Of a DNA stretch of 46,849 nucleotides, positions 34,358 to 44,610 are shown one piece after another (positions within the stretch are counted from its first letter, which is position 1; every line of letters begins with the position of its first letter). Location of the stretch: assembly GCA_902774175.1 (NCBI GenBank), contig CACYHG010000010.1, positions 1 to 46,849 of the forward strand. The letters are read 5' to 3'. Below the pieces are notes generated by a model that worked only from the letters and a program-made list of their open reading frames with translations, did not search any database and was not told the origin of the DNA. Made by a program: the position numbers and the translations under genes. The DNA comes from an uncultured Bacteroidota bacterium. GTDB lineage: Bacteria > Bacteroidota > Bacteroidia > Bacteroidales > WCHB1-69.

Positions 34358-35086
34358 ATGTCCTTGCGTGAAATCATATTACAGAAACCGGTGCCGCAGC
34401 ATATTGCGATCATCATGGACGGCAACCGGCGTTGGGCTGAGCTGCATAATCTGCCGCGTGTTGAGGGCCACGAGCAGGGATATAAGGCGATTCACGATAT
34501 TGTGGACACCTGTGATTCCATTGGGGTGAAATATCTCACCATATATGCCTTTTCCACCGAAAACTGGTCCCGTTCCAAAGATGAGGTTGAGGCTCTGATG
34601 CGTCTTTTCATAGACGCGTGCCGTTGGGAGATTGAGGAGCTGCACGCAAAGAATGTCAAGGTGAATTTTCTTGGCGATTTTGACGCCTTGAGCGAGGAAT
34701 GCCGCAGTGAGTTCCAAAAGACCATCGATGTAACATGCAACAACACCGGCATAACCTTCAACATAGCGATAAGTTATGGCTCCCGCTGGGAAATTGCTCG
34801 GGCGGCGCGCAGGTTGGCCATGCAGGTCAAAGAGGGATTGATCGATCCTGAATCAATAGATGAGCAGGCTCTCTCCGGACAGCTTCAGACTGCTGGGATG
34901 CCGGATCCGGATTTGCTGATCCGTACCAGCAATGAATTGCGCATCAGCAATTTTTTGCTTTGGCAGCTTGCTTATTCCGAAATGTATTTCACCGACGTGC
35001 TCTGGCCTGACTTCACTCCGGAGGAGCTGTTCAAGGCCATAGATGCCTACCAGCATCGTCAGCGCCGGTTCGGTAAACGTATTTGA
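34358..35086 (+). CDS. uppS: Isoprenyl (di-trans,poly-cis-undecaprenyl diphosphate) transferase
   Basis: UppS condenses isopentenyl diphosphate onto farnesyl diphosphate to make the C55 lipid carrier for peptidoglycan and O-antigen. The 242-residue protein has the catalytic 'IAIIMDGNRRWAE' near residue 20, 'YAFSTENWSRSKDEV' near 65 and the diphosphate-binding 'DLLIRTSNELRISNFLLWQ' near 185. GTG at 34355 is an alternative start one codon upstream. It begins 5 bases after porG and ends just before bamA. Confidence 0.95.
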   Translation: MSLREIILQKPVPQHIAIIMDGNRRWAELHNLPRVEGHEQGYKAIHDIVDTCDSIGVKYLTIYAFSTENWSRSKDEVEALMRLFIDACRWEIEELHAKNVKVNFLGDFDALSEECRSEFQKTIDVTCNNTGITFNIAISYGSRWEIARAARRLAMQVKEGLIDPESIDEQALSGQLQTAGMPDPDLLIRTSNELRISNFLLWQLAYSEMYFTDVLWPDFTPEELFKAIDAYQHRQRRFGKRI

Positions 35087-35088
35087 GC

Positions 35089-37731
35089 ATGGTTTTTGCA
35101 AAAGGGTACAAGGTGAAATCTTTGGTGTTGAAATTGATTGGGATATTTTTCCTTGCGCTTCTTCCTAATGTGGCGCTCTTTTCCCAGGTCCGTCTGGGAG
35201 AAGAGGGGGAGGTGGTTTCACTTAACTACCTGAATCCTGCCGAATATGAGGTGGGCGGCATCACTTTCAGCGGCGCTTCATGCGATGTGCGGAACCTTGC
35301 ATTCGCGGTCGGCGACGTCATAAAGGTGCCGGGCGAGAAAATAACCAAAACAATCCAGCGTCTTTCCAAACTTGGCGTATATCAGGACAACATCCGCATA
35401 AGTGCGACAAAGGTGCTTGGCAAGGTCATCTTTCTGGACATATATCTGGAGGAGATGCCGCGGTTGAAGGGCTTTTCCTACAAGGGGGTCAAGCGTGGTG
35501 ACATAGAGGAGTTTGAGAAGAAGATTTCCCTTTCCCAAGGAAAGGTGGTTAATGAGAATCTGAAGAATGTCATCCGTAACATTATCACCGACTATTATGT
35601 GGACAAGGGGTTCAACCATGTTGAGGTGCAGGTGAACGAGGAGAAGGACACCTCCAATTCCAGCGTGGTGTCTCTTGCCATTGTGGTCAATAAGGGTAAG
35701 AAGGTCCATATTGATGAGATTAATTTTTATGGCATAGGTCAGGTTGAGCCTTACCAGTTGCGCAAGGCCATGAAGGAGACAAAACAGCGTTTCTTCTTCA
35801 AGCCGCTGGAATGCGCCGACACTGCCATCGCCGACTTTTTCCGTCATCATGAAAAATATAAGGGGAAGGATTTGCGTGAGCTTGTCATGCTCTATTTTCA
35901 GGATAGGGTGAACCCCACCTTCAAGGCTTCCAAATTCATGGAATCGAAATACGAAAGTGACAAACGCGACCTTATACGCAAAATGAACGAGTTGGGGTAC
36001 CGCGATGCCTATATCGAAAGGGACTCGCTCTATTACAGCAATAACCGTAACCTTAACATCGACCTCTACCTGCATGAGGGGAGACGATACTATTTCCGGA
36101 ACATAACTTGGGTCGGAAATACCAAATACTCTTCGGAGACATTGAGCAAGGTTTTGAATATCAGTAAGGGCGATGTGTACAATACCGCTTTGCTGGAAAC
36201 CAATCTCAGCATGAATCCCGATGGGTTGGATGTCAGCTCACTCTATCTGGACGACGGCTACCTTTTCTTTAACGCCATGCCTGTCGAAGTGAGGGTGGAG
36301 GGGGATTCCATCGATGTGGAGATCCGCATTATGGAGCATTCGGTGGCCTATATCAACCGTGTGACGGTTTCAGGCAACACACGTACCAGCGATGAGGTGA
36401 TCCTGCGTGAGCTGGCAACCCTGCCGGGCGCAAAGTTCCGCCGCTCGGATGTCATCAGGTCGCAGCGGCAGCTGCTGCAGCTGGGCTATTTTAACCAGGA
36501 GAAGATGAATGTTATTCCCAAGAGCAACGAGGCGGACGGCACAGTCGATCTGGAATATGTGGTGGAGGAGACCTCTTCCGACCAGCTGGAGATGTCCTTG
36601 GGATGGGGCAGCTCCATGTTTATTGCCAGTTTAGGCCTGACATTCAACAATTTTTCCTTTAAAAAGATTTTTGACAAGAAGGCATGGAACCCAATTCCCT
36701 CCGGAGACGGGCAGCGTCTGGCATTCAAGATTTATGCAAACACCTACTACAAGCAGTTCGGAGCCTCTTTCACCGAACCATGGCTTGGCGGTAAAAAGCC
36801 GAACGCGCTGACAGTGTCCGCATCCTATTCGGACTACAACAACAATTGGGCGAAATCCAGCTCGAAATATTACGGGATAAAGATTTTCACCTCATCTGTC
36901 GGTTTGTCCAAAAGGCTGAAGTGGCCTGATGACTATTTCTCGCTTTCCAATGCCATCGGGTTCACACATTACAATCTGACCAATTACGACTATTTTATCT
37001 TCACCGACGGTTACTCCAACTGCCTTACATACCATGTGTCGCTGAACCGGAATTCCTCCGATGCTTTGATTTATCCTCGGGCGGGTTCGGAGTTCCTGTT
37101 GTCGGCGCAGTTCACGCCGCCCTATTCCCTGTTCGGTCAGGCAAAGGATTATGCTTCAATGTCTGATCAGGAAAAATATAGGTGGCTGGAATACCACAAA
37201 TGGAAGATGAATGTAACCTATTACCTGAATTTGGTTGATAATTTTGTTCTGATGGTGCGGGGCAAATACGGTTATCTCGGCCACTACAACAAGGCTTTGG
37301 GTGATTCGCCATTTGAAAGGTTCTATCTGGGCGGCGCCGGGCTTTCATCCTCCTTTATACAGGACGGACGTGAAATCATCGGCATGCGCGGCTATTCGGA
37401 CGAATCCATCACTCCGAGGGACGCGTCGAGGAATCCCGTTGGAGGAACCATATACCAGAAGATGACTATGGAGCTACGATACCCCATCTCCTTGAATCCG
37501 ACGGCCACCATATATCTGCTGACTTTTGCGGAGGCGGGCAATTGTTGGGCCGGTTTTAAGGATTACCGTCCTTTCACCATGTACCGTTCGGTCGGAGTTG
37601 GGGCTCGCATCTACTTGAGCATGTTTGGCTTGCTTGGGTTAGATTGGGGCTACGGCTTTGATGATGTGCCGGGCAGCTCATCAGCCAACAAGGGACAATT
37701 CCATTTTTCACTGAACAATTCCATCGATTAA
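35089..37731 (+). CDS. bamA: Outer membrane protein assembly factor BamA
   Basis: BamA inserts beta-barrel proteins into the outer membrane. The 880-residue protein has a signal peptide ('LVLKLIGIFFLALLPNVALF'), a series of POTRA domains (~40-470; e.g. 'VAYINRVTVSGNTRTSDEVI'), and a 16-strand barrel domain from ~490 with 'GLSSSFIQDGREIIGMRGY' including the RGF/RGY loop motif. The barrel ends 'FHFSLNNSID' without the usual terminal aromatic residue. ATG 35089 lies two bases after the uppS stop; a TTG at 35083 overlapping uppS is possible. skp follows 37 bases later. Confidence 0.94.
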   Translation: MVFAKGYKVKSLVLKLIGIFFLALLPNVALFSQVRLGEEGEVVSLNYLNPAEYEVGGITFSGASCDVRNLAFAVGDVIKVPGEKITKTIQRLSKLGVYQDNIRISATKVLGKVIFLDIYLEEMPRLKGFSYKGVKRGDIEEFEKKISLSQGKVVNENLKNVIRNIITDYYVDKGFNHVEVQVNEEKDTSNSSVVSLAIVVNKGKKVHIDEINFYGIGQVEPYQLRKAMKETKQRFFFKPLECADTAIADFFRHHEKYKGKDLRELVMLYFQDRVNPTFKASKFMESKYESDKRDLIRKMNELGYRDAYIERDSLYYSNNRNLNIDLYLHEGRRYYFRNITWVGNTKYSSETLSKVLNISKGDVYNTALLETNLSMNPDGLDVSSLYLDDGYLFFNAMPVEVRVEGDSIDVEIRIMEHSVAYINRVTVSGNTRTSDEVILRELATLPGAKFRRSDVIRSQRQLLQLGYFNQEKMNVIPKSNEADGTVDLEYVVEETSSDQLEMSLGWGSSMFIASLGLTFNNFSFKKIFDKKAWNPIPSGDGQRLAFKIYANTYYKQFGASFTEPWLGGKKPNALTVSASYSDYNNNWAKSSSKYYGIKIFTSSVGLSKRLKWPDDYFSLSNAIGFTHYNLTNYDYFIFTDGYSNCLTYHVSLNRNSSDALIYPRAGSEFLLSAQFTPPYSLFGQAKDYASMSDQEKYRWLEYHKWKMNVTYYLNLVDNFVLMVRGKYGYLGHYNKALGDSPFERFYLGGAGLSSSFIQDGREIIGMRGYSDESITPRDASRNPVGGTIYQKMTMELRYPISLNPTATIYLLTFAEAGNCWAGFKDYRPFTMYRSVGVGARIYLSMFGLLGLDWGYGFDDVPGSSSANKGQFHFSLNNSID

Positions 37732-37768
37732 TTCATAATAGTTAACAAAAAAAATAGGAGATTCAAAC

Positions 37769-38290
37769 ATGAAAAAGATTTTTGTGACCATGTTGCTTTG
37801 CTTTGGGCTGAGCGTTGGACTGTATGCGCAGAAATACGCCTACATCGATTCCGAGTATCTTTTGAGCAAAATGCCGGGCTATACGGAAGCACAGGCGCAG
37901 TTGGAGAAACTTTCTGTGGAATGGCAGAATGAAATTGAGGCCAAATTCAAGGCGATTGATGAGATGTACAAGAAATACCAGCAGGATGCCGCCTTGTTGC
38001 CTGAGGAGACCAAACAGAAACGGCAGAATGCCATCATCGCTGCTGAACGTGAGGCCAAAGAACTGCAGAAAAAGCGTTTTGCTACCGATGGTGACCTGTA
38101 CAAGAAACGCGAGGAACTGGTGAAACCGATTCAGGACAAACTTTTCACGGCCATTGAGGAGTATGCCCGTGAGAAGATGTATGCCTTTGTGTTTGACAAG
38201 GCCGGTGACATGACTATCGTCTATGCCGATGCCAAATATGACATCAACAATGCCATTCTGGAACGTCTGGGTGTGGACACTTCCAAGTAA
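37769..38290 (+). CDS. skp: Periplasmic chaperone Skp/OmpH family
   Basis: This trimeric periplasmic holdase escorts unfolded outer membrane proteins to BamA. The 173-residue protein has a signal peptide (1-~21, 'MLLCFGLSVGLYAQ'), the family start 'KYAYIDSEYLLSKMPGYTEA' and a central helical hairpin rich in Lys/Glu ('AEREAKELQKKRFATDGDLY') forming the tentacles. A purine-rich ribosome-binding region (AATAGGAG) precedes the ATG. Last gene of the porG-uppS-bamA-skp operon, followed by a strong terminator. Confidence 0.92.
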   Translation: MKKIFVTMLLCFGLSVGLYAQKYAYIDSEYLLSKMPGYTEAQAQLEKLSVEWQNEIEAKFKAIDEMYKKYQQDAALLPEETKQKRQNAIIAAEREAKELQKKRFATDGDLYKKREELVKPIQDKLFTAIEEYAREKMYAFVFDKAGDMTIVYADAKYDINNAILERLGVDTSK

Positions 38291-38310
38291 TCTTATACAG
38301 ATAAAAAACA

Positions 38311-38340
38311 AAAAGCCGTTGCATGCAACGGCTTTTTTTG
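38311..38340. terminator. Bidirectional intrinsic terminator between skp and the tRNA genes
   Basis: An 11-bp stem AAAAGCCGTTG (38311-38321) / CAACGGCTTTT (38326-38336), four-base loop, with T-tracts on both strands (plus to 38339; minus read as TTTTTGTTTTTT). It ends skp on the plus strand and the tRNA transcript on the minus strand. Confidence 0.93.
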
Positions 38341-38348
38341 ATGTTTGG

Positions 38349-38423
38349 TCGGGATAGCAAGATTCGAACTTGCGACCTCCTGCTCCCAAAGCAGGCGCGA
38401 TAACCGGACTACGCTATATCCCG
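38349..38423 (-). tRNA. tRNA-Pro (anticodon TGG)
   Basis: Minus-strand cloverleaf: acceptor arms CGGGATA / TATCCCG, anticodon stem CCTGC / GCAGG with loop TTTGGGA giving TGG, and T-loop GTTCGAATC. No CCA is encoded (A discriminator followed by CCA-less sequence), so the CCA enzyme encoded at 10293-11738 would add it. Confidence 0.95.
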
Positions 38424-38435
38424 GTTCCTGTGGGG

Positions 38436-38523
38436 CGGAGAAGGGGGGATTCGAACCCCCGGTATCCTAATCAGATACGACAGTTTAGCAAACTGCTGGT
38501 TTAAGCCACTCACCCACCTCTCC
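38436..38523 (-). tRNA. tRNA-Ser (anticodon GCT)
   Basis: An 88-base minus-strand cloverleaf with acceptor arms GGAGAGG / CTTCTCC, anticodon stem GCAGT / ACTGT with loop TTGCTAA giving GCT, a long variable arm (GTATC...GATAC) typical of class-II serine tRNAs, and T-loop GTTCGAATC. It is 12 bases upstream of tRNA-Pro in the same transcript. Confidence 0.95.
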
Positions 38524-38547
38524 AAATGGTGCTGTGAAAAGCGAGTG

Positions 38548-38555
38548 CAAAAGTA
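38548..38555 (-). promoter_or_regulatory. -7 promoter box for the tRNA-Ser/tRNA-Pro unit
   Basis: CAAAAGTA reads TACTTTTG on the minus strand, 24 bases upstream of the tRNA-Ser 5' end. A TTTTG (minus strand, 38572-38576) lies 16 bases further upstream and may serve as the -33 element. Confidence 0.6.
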
Positions 38556-38597
38556 CAACAAATTGCAATACAAAATCGGGATTGTCAAAAAATAATT

Positions 38598-39242
38598 TTA
38601 GGGGCATTCCAAGCGGAATCCTTTCCCATATACGGATAGTATAATGATGGTGTCATCGTTTGAGAAATACTTCCGTAAGTTGTTGATGTATACATGTATG
38701 GAGCTGTCCTTGCCCTCCGGTGACTCCGGCCAGAGCTTATGCCGGACCGCCTCCTTGGAAAGCGTGTCCGGACGGTTTTTGTAGAGCAGAAGCAGCAGTT
38801 CCATCTCTTTTTTTGGCAGGTTTGTCTCACTGTTCCGGTATCGGATGCAGTGTTCCGAAGGAAAAACCTCATATTTGCCCAAGGTGAAATGTTCCGGCTC
38901 CGCAGGCTTTTTCTGCTTTTGCAGACATTGTCCGACAAGGTCGAGGTCGAACGGTGGGGCGATATGTGTCCGTTGCGGCGACGGCGTCAGTTCAGGCCAT
39001 TGTCCGGTGATGTGCAGCACCGGCAGCTGCGGTTCCCTGAGCAACTGTTTGTCCAATTCGTCGTCCGGACAGGTGGCATCGGTGATGAGCAGCAGAAAAT
39101 CGTCTATGGCCAAAGCCATGCCAATCTCCTCCGGCCTGTTGCAGACGATTGCGGTATAGGCGTTGTCAAGCAGGTAGTTGCGTATGGTGCGCCGCAGGAT
39201 GGCCGACCGGCACCAGAGTAACACGTTGCCGTTGCTGTGCAT
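38598..39242 (-). CDS. OmpR/PhoB-type winged-helix regulator with degenerate receiver domain
   Basis: The 214-residue protein has a receiver-like N-terminus (~1-105) and a C-terminal OmpR/PhoB winged helix (~118-213; 'LPKKEMELLLLLYKNRPDTL', 'VYINNLRKYF', 'ILSVYGKGFRLE'). The receiver lacks the acidic pair after strand 1 (W10, C11 in 'VLLWCRS') and the conserved Lys ('APPFD', P96 in place of K of KPF), while an Asp equivalent to the phosphorylation site remains (D55 in 'LITDATC'). It is therefore probably not a normal two-component receiver. No sensor kinase gene is adjacent. It starts one base after the decarboxylase stop and is likely co-transcribed with it. Confidence 0.82.
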   Translation of the reverse strand: MHSNGNVLLWCRSAILRRTIRNYLLDNAYTAIVCNRPEEIGMALAIDDFLLLITDATCPDDELDKQLLREPQLPVLHITGQWPELTPSPQRTHIAPPFDLDLVGQCLQKQKKPAEPEHFTLGKYEVFPSEHCIRYRNSETNLPKKEMELLLLLYKNRPDTLSKEAVRHKLWPESPEGKDSSIHVYINNLRKYFSNDDTIIILSVYGKGFRLECP

Positions 39243-39243
39243 G

Positions 39244-40653
39244 TCAGTATCCGAGAGTCTTTAACATTGATTTGAAACTCTGTTCCTTGCTGAACAGTTT
39301 GGTGACGATTTCGCCTTCGGTGTCGTCAGGGCCGGAAAATTCCCGGTCGATGATGACATGCTTCGGTGCAGGGTTCAGGCAGTGCTGGATGCCGCCGTAC
39401 CCTCCGATTGCCTCCTGATATGCGCCGGTATGGAACATGCCTATATATTGCGGCGTGTTGGAATCGTATTTTGGAAGGAACACCGCGTTAAGGTTCGCTT
39501 CAGCATTGTAGTAGTCCATGCTGTCGCATGTGAGTCCGCCGAGGAACACCCGTTCGTACTCCTTTTTCCAGTTGTTTACGGCGAGCAGTATGAACTGCTG
39601 TTTTATCGCCCATGTGTCCGGCAGTGTTGTCATGAAAGAGCTGTCAATCATGTTCCATAGCTCCCGGTCGTTCTGCTGTTTCTGGTTAAGTATGGAAAAC
39701 AGGACGGCTCCGGACTCGCCGACTGTATATGACCCGAATTCCGTGAAGATGTCCGGCTCCTTGACGCCGTTCCGGTTGCAGATGGTTTTGATTTGTGCCA
39801 CGATCTCCTCCGCCATGTATTCGTAGTCGTATTCGAAAGCAAGCTTGTTCTTTATTGGGAAGCCGCCTCCGATGTTAAGCGAGTCCAGTTCCGGTGCAAG
39901 TTTCTTGAGCTCGCAATACACATTGACGCATTTCATCAGTTCATTCCAGTAGTATGCGGTGTCCTGGATGCCGGTGTTTATGAAGAAATGCAGCATCTTA
40001 AGCTCAAATTTGGGATTGTTTTTGATCTTATCCACATAAAACGGTATGATTTCGTTGTAGCGGATGCCGAGACGTGAGGTGTAGAAATCGAATTTGGGCT
40101 CCTCTTCCGAAGCGATACGGATGCCAAGTTTGCATGGGCTTTGAAGCCGTTCGTTCAGCTGGTCGAACTCGGTTTTGTTGTCCAGAACAGGAATGGTGTT
40201 GACGAATCCGTTATGGATTGCCCCCACAATATTTTCAATATATGGTATTTTCTTGAACCCGTTACAGATGATGTAGTTGTCTTTCTTAAGAAGTCCCTGC
40301 TCCTCAAGAGCGTCGATGATGTTGAAGTCGAAGGCCGAGGAGGTCTCGATATGGACATCGTTTTTCAGCACCTCTTCCAGGATAAATTGGAAATGGGAGC
40401 TTTTTGTACAATAACAGTAATGGTATTCGCCTTCGTAATCCGTTTTGGCGATGGCCACATTGAAACAACGTTTCGCCCTTTGGATGTTCTGGGAGATTTT
40501 TGGCAGATATGTGATTTTCAGTGGTGTGCCGTATTGTTTGATGATTTCCATCAGATCGATGCCGTTGAAGAAGAGCTCCTCCTCTTCCACCTGAAACTCC
40601 TCCTGAGGGAACTCATAGGTTTGTTCAATCAAATCAATATATCTGTTTTTCAT
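39244..40653 (-). CDS. Fold type III PLP-dependent decarboxylase (arginine decarboxylase-like)
   Basis: The 469-residue protein belongs to the Orn/DAP/Arg decarboxylase group 2 family: alanine-racemase-like TIM barrel with PLP lysine K84 in 'YCYCTKSSHFQF', the glycine loop 'LNIGGGFPIKN' for PLP phosphate, 'EFGSYTVGESG', and active-site C376-D377 in 'LTCDSMDYY'. Short Bacteroidota members like this are usually annotated as arginine decarboxylase; it is much shorter than SpeA (~630 residues) and lacks that enzyme's insert and C-terminal helical domains. Substrate (arginine, ornithine, carboxyspermidine or other) is not certain. The product would be a polyamine precursor. Promoter box at 40693-40700. 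Confidence 0.75.
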   Translation of the reverse strand: MKNRYIDLIEQTYEFPQEEFQVEEEELFFNGIDLMEIIKQYGTPLKITYLPKISQNIQRAKRCFNVAIAKTDYEGEYHYCYCTKSSHFQFILEEVLKNDVHIETSSAFDFNIIDALEEQGLLKKDNYIICNGFKKIPYIENIVGAIHNGFVNTIPVLDNKTEFDQLNERLQSPCKLGIRIASEEEPKFDFYTSRLGIRYNEIIPFYVDKIKNNPKFELKMLHFFINTGIQDTAYYWNELMKCVNVYCELKKLAPELDSLNIGGGFPIKNKLAFEYDYEYMAEEIVAQIKTICNRNGVKEPDIFTEFGSYTVGESGAVLFSILNQKQQNDRELWNMIDSSFMTTLPDTWAIKQQFILLAVNNWKKEYERVFLGGLTCDSMDYYNAEANLNAVFLPKYDSNTPQYIGMFHTGAYQEAIGGYGGIQHCLNPAPKHVIIDREFSGPDDTEGEIVTKLFSKEQSFKSMLKTLGY

Positions 40654-40692
40654 CTGATTAATGCTTTTAAACCAATGTTACTATATCGAATA

Positions 40693-40700
40693 CAAAAGTA
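40693..40700 (-). promoter_or_regulatory. -7 promoter box for the decarboxylase-regulator pair
   Basis: CAAAAGTA reads TACTTTTG on the minus strand, 39 bases before the decarboxylase ATG. It lies in a divergent intergenic region shared with the SPFH gene. Confidence 0.6.
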
Positions 40701-40845
40701 GATAAAAAAGTGTCATCTTTTCAATCCAGGTGAGTTAAAATGAATTTTTTTTATTAATTGGAATGTGCCGGATCAATTATTTTTCTTTAATTCAATGCAA
40801 TTAAATTTTTTTTGCCGTGCCCCGTTTTCGTGCCGTTTTTTTGAT

Positions 40846-40853
40846 TATTTTTG
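40846..40853 (+). promoter_or_regulatory. -7 promoter box for the SPFH/flotillin-like gene
   Basis: TATTTTTG matches TAnnTTTG, 39 bases before ATG 40893. It is preceded at a 10-base distance by CGTGCCG and a T-tract (40829-40842), a motif repeated upstream of the gene at 545. Confidence 0.6.
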
Positions 40854-40892
40854 CATTTCACTGATTGTTTAACTGTTAATTTTTTTAAGATT

Positions 40893-42464
40893 ATGTTTTT
40901 TGCTGAACATTGGATTCCGATTGTAATTGTTGTCGCAGTTTTGCTGCTGATTATTCTGGCCTCCTATATCAAGGCCCCTCCCAGTTATGCCTACATTGTG
41001 TCCGGTTTGTACCGCAAGCCCAGAATATATATCGGCAAGGGAGGTTTGCGCATTCCGTTTCTGGAAAGGATGGACAAGGTGTTTCTGGGTCAGGTGACGG
41101 CCGATATCAAGACCAGCCGTTCGGTCCCGACCAACGATTTTATTAATGTAAATGTGGATGCGGTCGCCAAAATCCAGGTTATTCCTGATATTGATGGGGT
41201 TCGCCTTGCGGCCAAAAACTTCCTTAACATGTCGGGAGTTGACATTTCCCGTCAGGTGCAGGATTCGTTGGAGGGTAATATGCGTGAGGTGATAGGCTCG
41301 CTCTCCCTGCGCGACATCAACATCAACAGGGACAAGTTTTCGGATGAAATCATGAACAAGGCGCAGAAGGACATGGAGGCGTTGGGTCTTCGAATCATCT
41401 CCTGTAACATCCAGAATGTGACGGATGACAAGAATCTGATTGAGGATTTGGGAGCCGACAACACTTGGACAATACGCAAGCAGGCCAAGATAAACAAGGC
41501 CAACGCCGAGCGTGACATTGCCAAGGCGGAGGCCCTTGCGGTGAAGGAGGCCAATGACGCACAGGTCGATTCCCAGACCCAAATCGCTATCCGTAACAAC
41601 GAACTGGCCATCAAGCGTTCGGAACTGAAGGTGCAGGAGGATGTCAAGAAGGCTCAGGCGGATGCCGCGTATCAGATTCAGGCGCAGGAGCAGATGCGGG
41701 TCATCAACATGAAGACGGTGGAGGCTGTGGCCGCTAAGGAGATTCTGACACAGGAGCGGAACAAGGAGATCAACAACAAGACCATCGAGGCTGAAATTGA
41801 AAAGGCCAGGAAGGAGCAGGAACTGACCGCAGAGCGGGTTCAAATCAAGCAGAACGAGTTGGAGGCGCAGGTGCAGAAACAGGCTGATGCCGACAAATAT
41901 AAGAAGGAGATAGATGCCCGGGCGGAGTTGGAGCAGCGCAAGCGCGAGGCGGAGGCAAAAGCCTATGAGGCCGAGCAGGAGGCACGTGCCAAAATCGCCA
42001 TTGCGGAGGCGGACAAACAGGAGCAGATGCTGCATGCGGAGGGTATCAAGGCCTTGGGAGATGCTGAGGCATACAAAATACAGCGTGCCGGTGAGGCTGA
42101 GGCTGTGGCTATTGCGAAGAAAGGACTGGCCGAGGCCGAAGCCATGCAGAAAAAGGCTGAAGCGTATGAAAAGTACGGACAGGCCGCCATTCTGGACATT
42201 ATGGCACATATCCTTCCGGAGGTGTCACGCAATGTGGCGACTCCTATCAGTGCCATTGACAATCTGAACGTCTATGGGTGCAGCGGACAGGATGCCGCCG
42301 GTATTTCCGGTATGGTGCCCACTCTGATCAAGCAGAGCATGGATACTGTCACATCGGCGACCGGAGTGGACATGAGCGAAATCATCAAGGCGAACACATA
42401 CGATGCAAAGGTGAACAAAAAGGTGGAGCTTGACACCGACAGCAAGGTGGATGTGACCAAGTGA
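40893..42464 (+). CDS. Flotillin-like SPFH/Band 7 membrane protein
   Basis: The 523-residue protein is anchored by one N-terminal helix ('IPIVIVVAVLLLIILASYI', residues ~8-26). It is followed by an SPFH domain (~30-195, 'GGLRIPFLERMDKVFLGQ') and a very long Ala/Glu/Lys-rich coiled coil (~200-430) containing 'EAEAKAYEAEQEARAKIAIA'. Flotillins oligomerise into membrane microdomain scaffolds. The C-terminal part ('NLNVYGCSGQDAAGISGMVP') matches bacterial flotillins. The start at 40893 is chosen because 40851 lies inside the -7 box. No NfeD-like partner gene is next to it. It converges with groEL across a terminator. Confidence 0.88.
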   Translation: MFFAEHWIPIVIVVAVLLLIILASYIKAPPSYAYIVSGLYRKPRIYIGKGGLRIPFLERMDKVFLGQVTADIKTSRSVPTNDFINVNVDAVAKIQVIPDIDGVRLAAKNFLNMSGVDISRQVQDSLEGNMREVIGSLSLRDININRDKFSDEIMNKAQKDMEALGLRIISCNIQNVTDDKNLIEDLGADNTWTIRKQAKINKANAERDIAKAEALAVKEANDAQVDSQTQIAIRNNELAIKRSELKVQEDVKKAQADAAYQIQAQEQMRVINMKTVEAVAAKEILTQERNKEINNKTIEAEIEKARKEQELTAERVQIKQNELEAQVQKQADADKYKKEIDARAELEQRKREAEAKAYEAEQEARAKIAIAEADKQEQMLHAEGIKALGDAEAYKIQRAGEAEAVAIAKKGLAEAEAMQKKAEAYEKYGQAAILDIMAHILPEVSRNVATPISAIDNLNVYGCSGQDAAGISGMVPTLIKQSMDTVTSATGVDMSEIIKANTYDAKVNKKVELDTDSKVDVTK

Positions 42465-42488
42465 CGGCCTTTATATTTCCGCTAAAAA

Positions 42489-42524
42489 AAAAAGAGGGTG
42501 TCTTTATAGGCACCCTCTTTTTGA
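42489..42524. terminator. Bidirectional terminator between the SPFH gene and groEL
   Basis: A 12-bp stem AAAAAGAGGGTG (42489-42500) / CACCCTCTTTTT (42511-42522) with a 10-base loop has an A-tract on the left and a T-tract on the right, so it can end both converging transcripts. Confidence 0.92.
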
Positions 42525-42539
42525 ATGGATGGTTGCGGT

Positions 42540-44192
<1,653 letters not shown>

Positions 44193-44220
44193 TTAATGTT
44201 ATGTTTCTGATTGTTGTAGG

Positions 44221-44499
44221 TTAGATGATTGCGAAAATGTCGGATTCCTTCATGATCAGGTAATGGACTCCATCAATGTTGATTTCTGTCCCGGAATATT
44301 TTCCATATAGTACGGTGTCGCCCACCTTGACTGTCATCGGTTCGTCCTTTTTGCCGTTACCTACGGCCACCACGGTGCCTTTTTGTGGTTTTTCCTTTGC
44401 GGTATCAGGGATTATGATGCCGCCCACCGTTTTTTCTTCGGCCTGTGCGGGTTCAACCAGCACTCTGTCTGCTAATGGTTTTACATTTACTTTCTTCAT
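44221..44499 (-). CDS. groES: Co-chaperonin GroES
   Basis: GroES is the heptameric lid of GroEL. The 92-residue protein has the mobile loop '[20 protein letters not shown]', '[13 protein letters not shown]' and '[11 protein letters not shown]'. First gene of groES-groEL with a promoter box at 44525-44532. No CIRCE-type inverted repeat was found in the leader. Confidence 0.97.
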   Translation of the reverse strand: MKKVNVKPLADRVLVEPAQAEEKTVGGIIIPDTAKEKPQKGTVVAVGNGKKDEPMTVKVGDTVLYGKYSGTEINIDGVHYLIMKESDIFAII

Positions 44500-44524
44500 A
44501 TTACGTTATTTTTTATTTTAGTTA

Positions 44525-44532
44525 CAAATATA
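44525..44532 (-). promoter_or_regulatory. -7 promoter box for groES-groEL
   Basis: CAAATATA reads TATATTTG on the minus strand (TAnnTTTG), 25 bases upstream of the groES ATG. Confidence 0.55.
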
Positions 44533-44610
44533 AAAGCACAGTGCCTTCCAACACGAATTCCGTGCCAAAGCCAAAATGGGACAAAATGGCATGATTCTAT
44601 GGACAAGATG

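Noticed and set aside
40869..42209. 446-codon minus-strand frame opposite the SPFH gene
   Set aside because: Leu/Val/His-rich shadow of an Ala/Glu/Lys-rich coiled coil; no promoter, no recognisable domain.
44525..44600. HrcA/CIRCE operator upstream of groES
   Set aside because: No inverted repeat of the CIRCE pattern is present in the leader or promoter.
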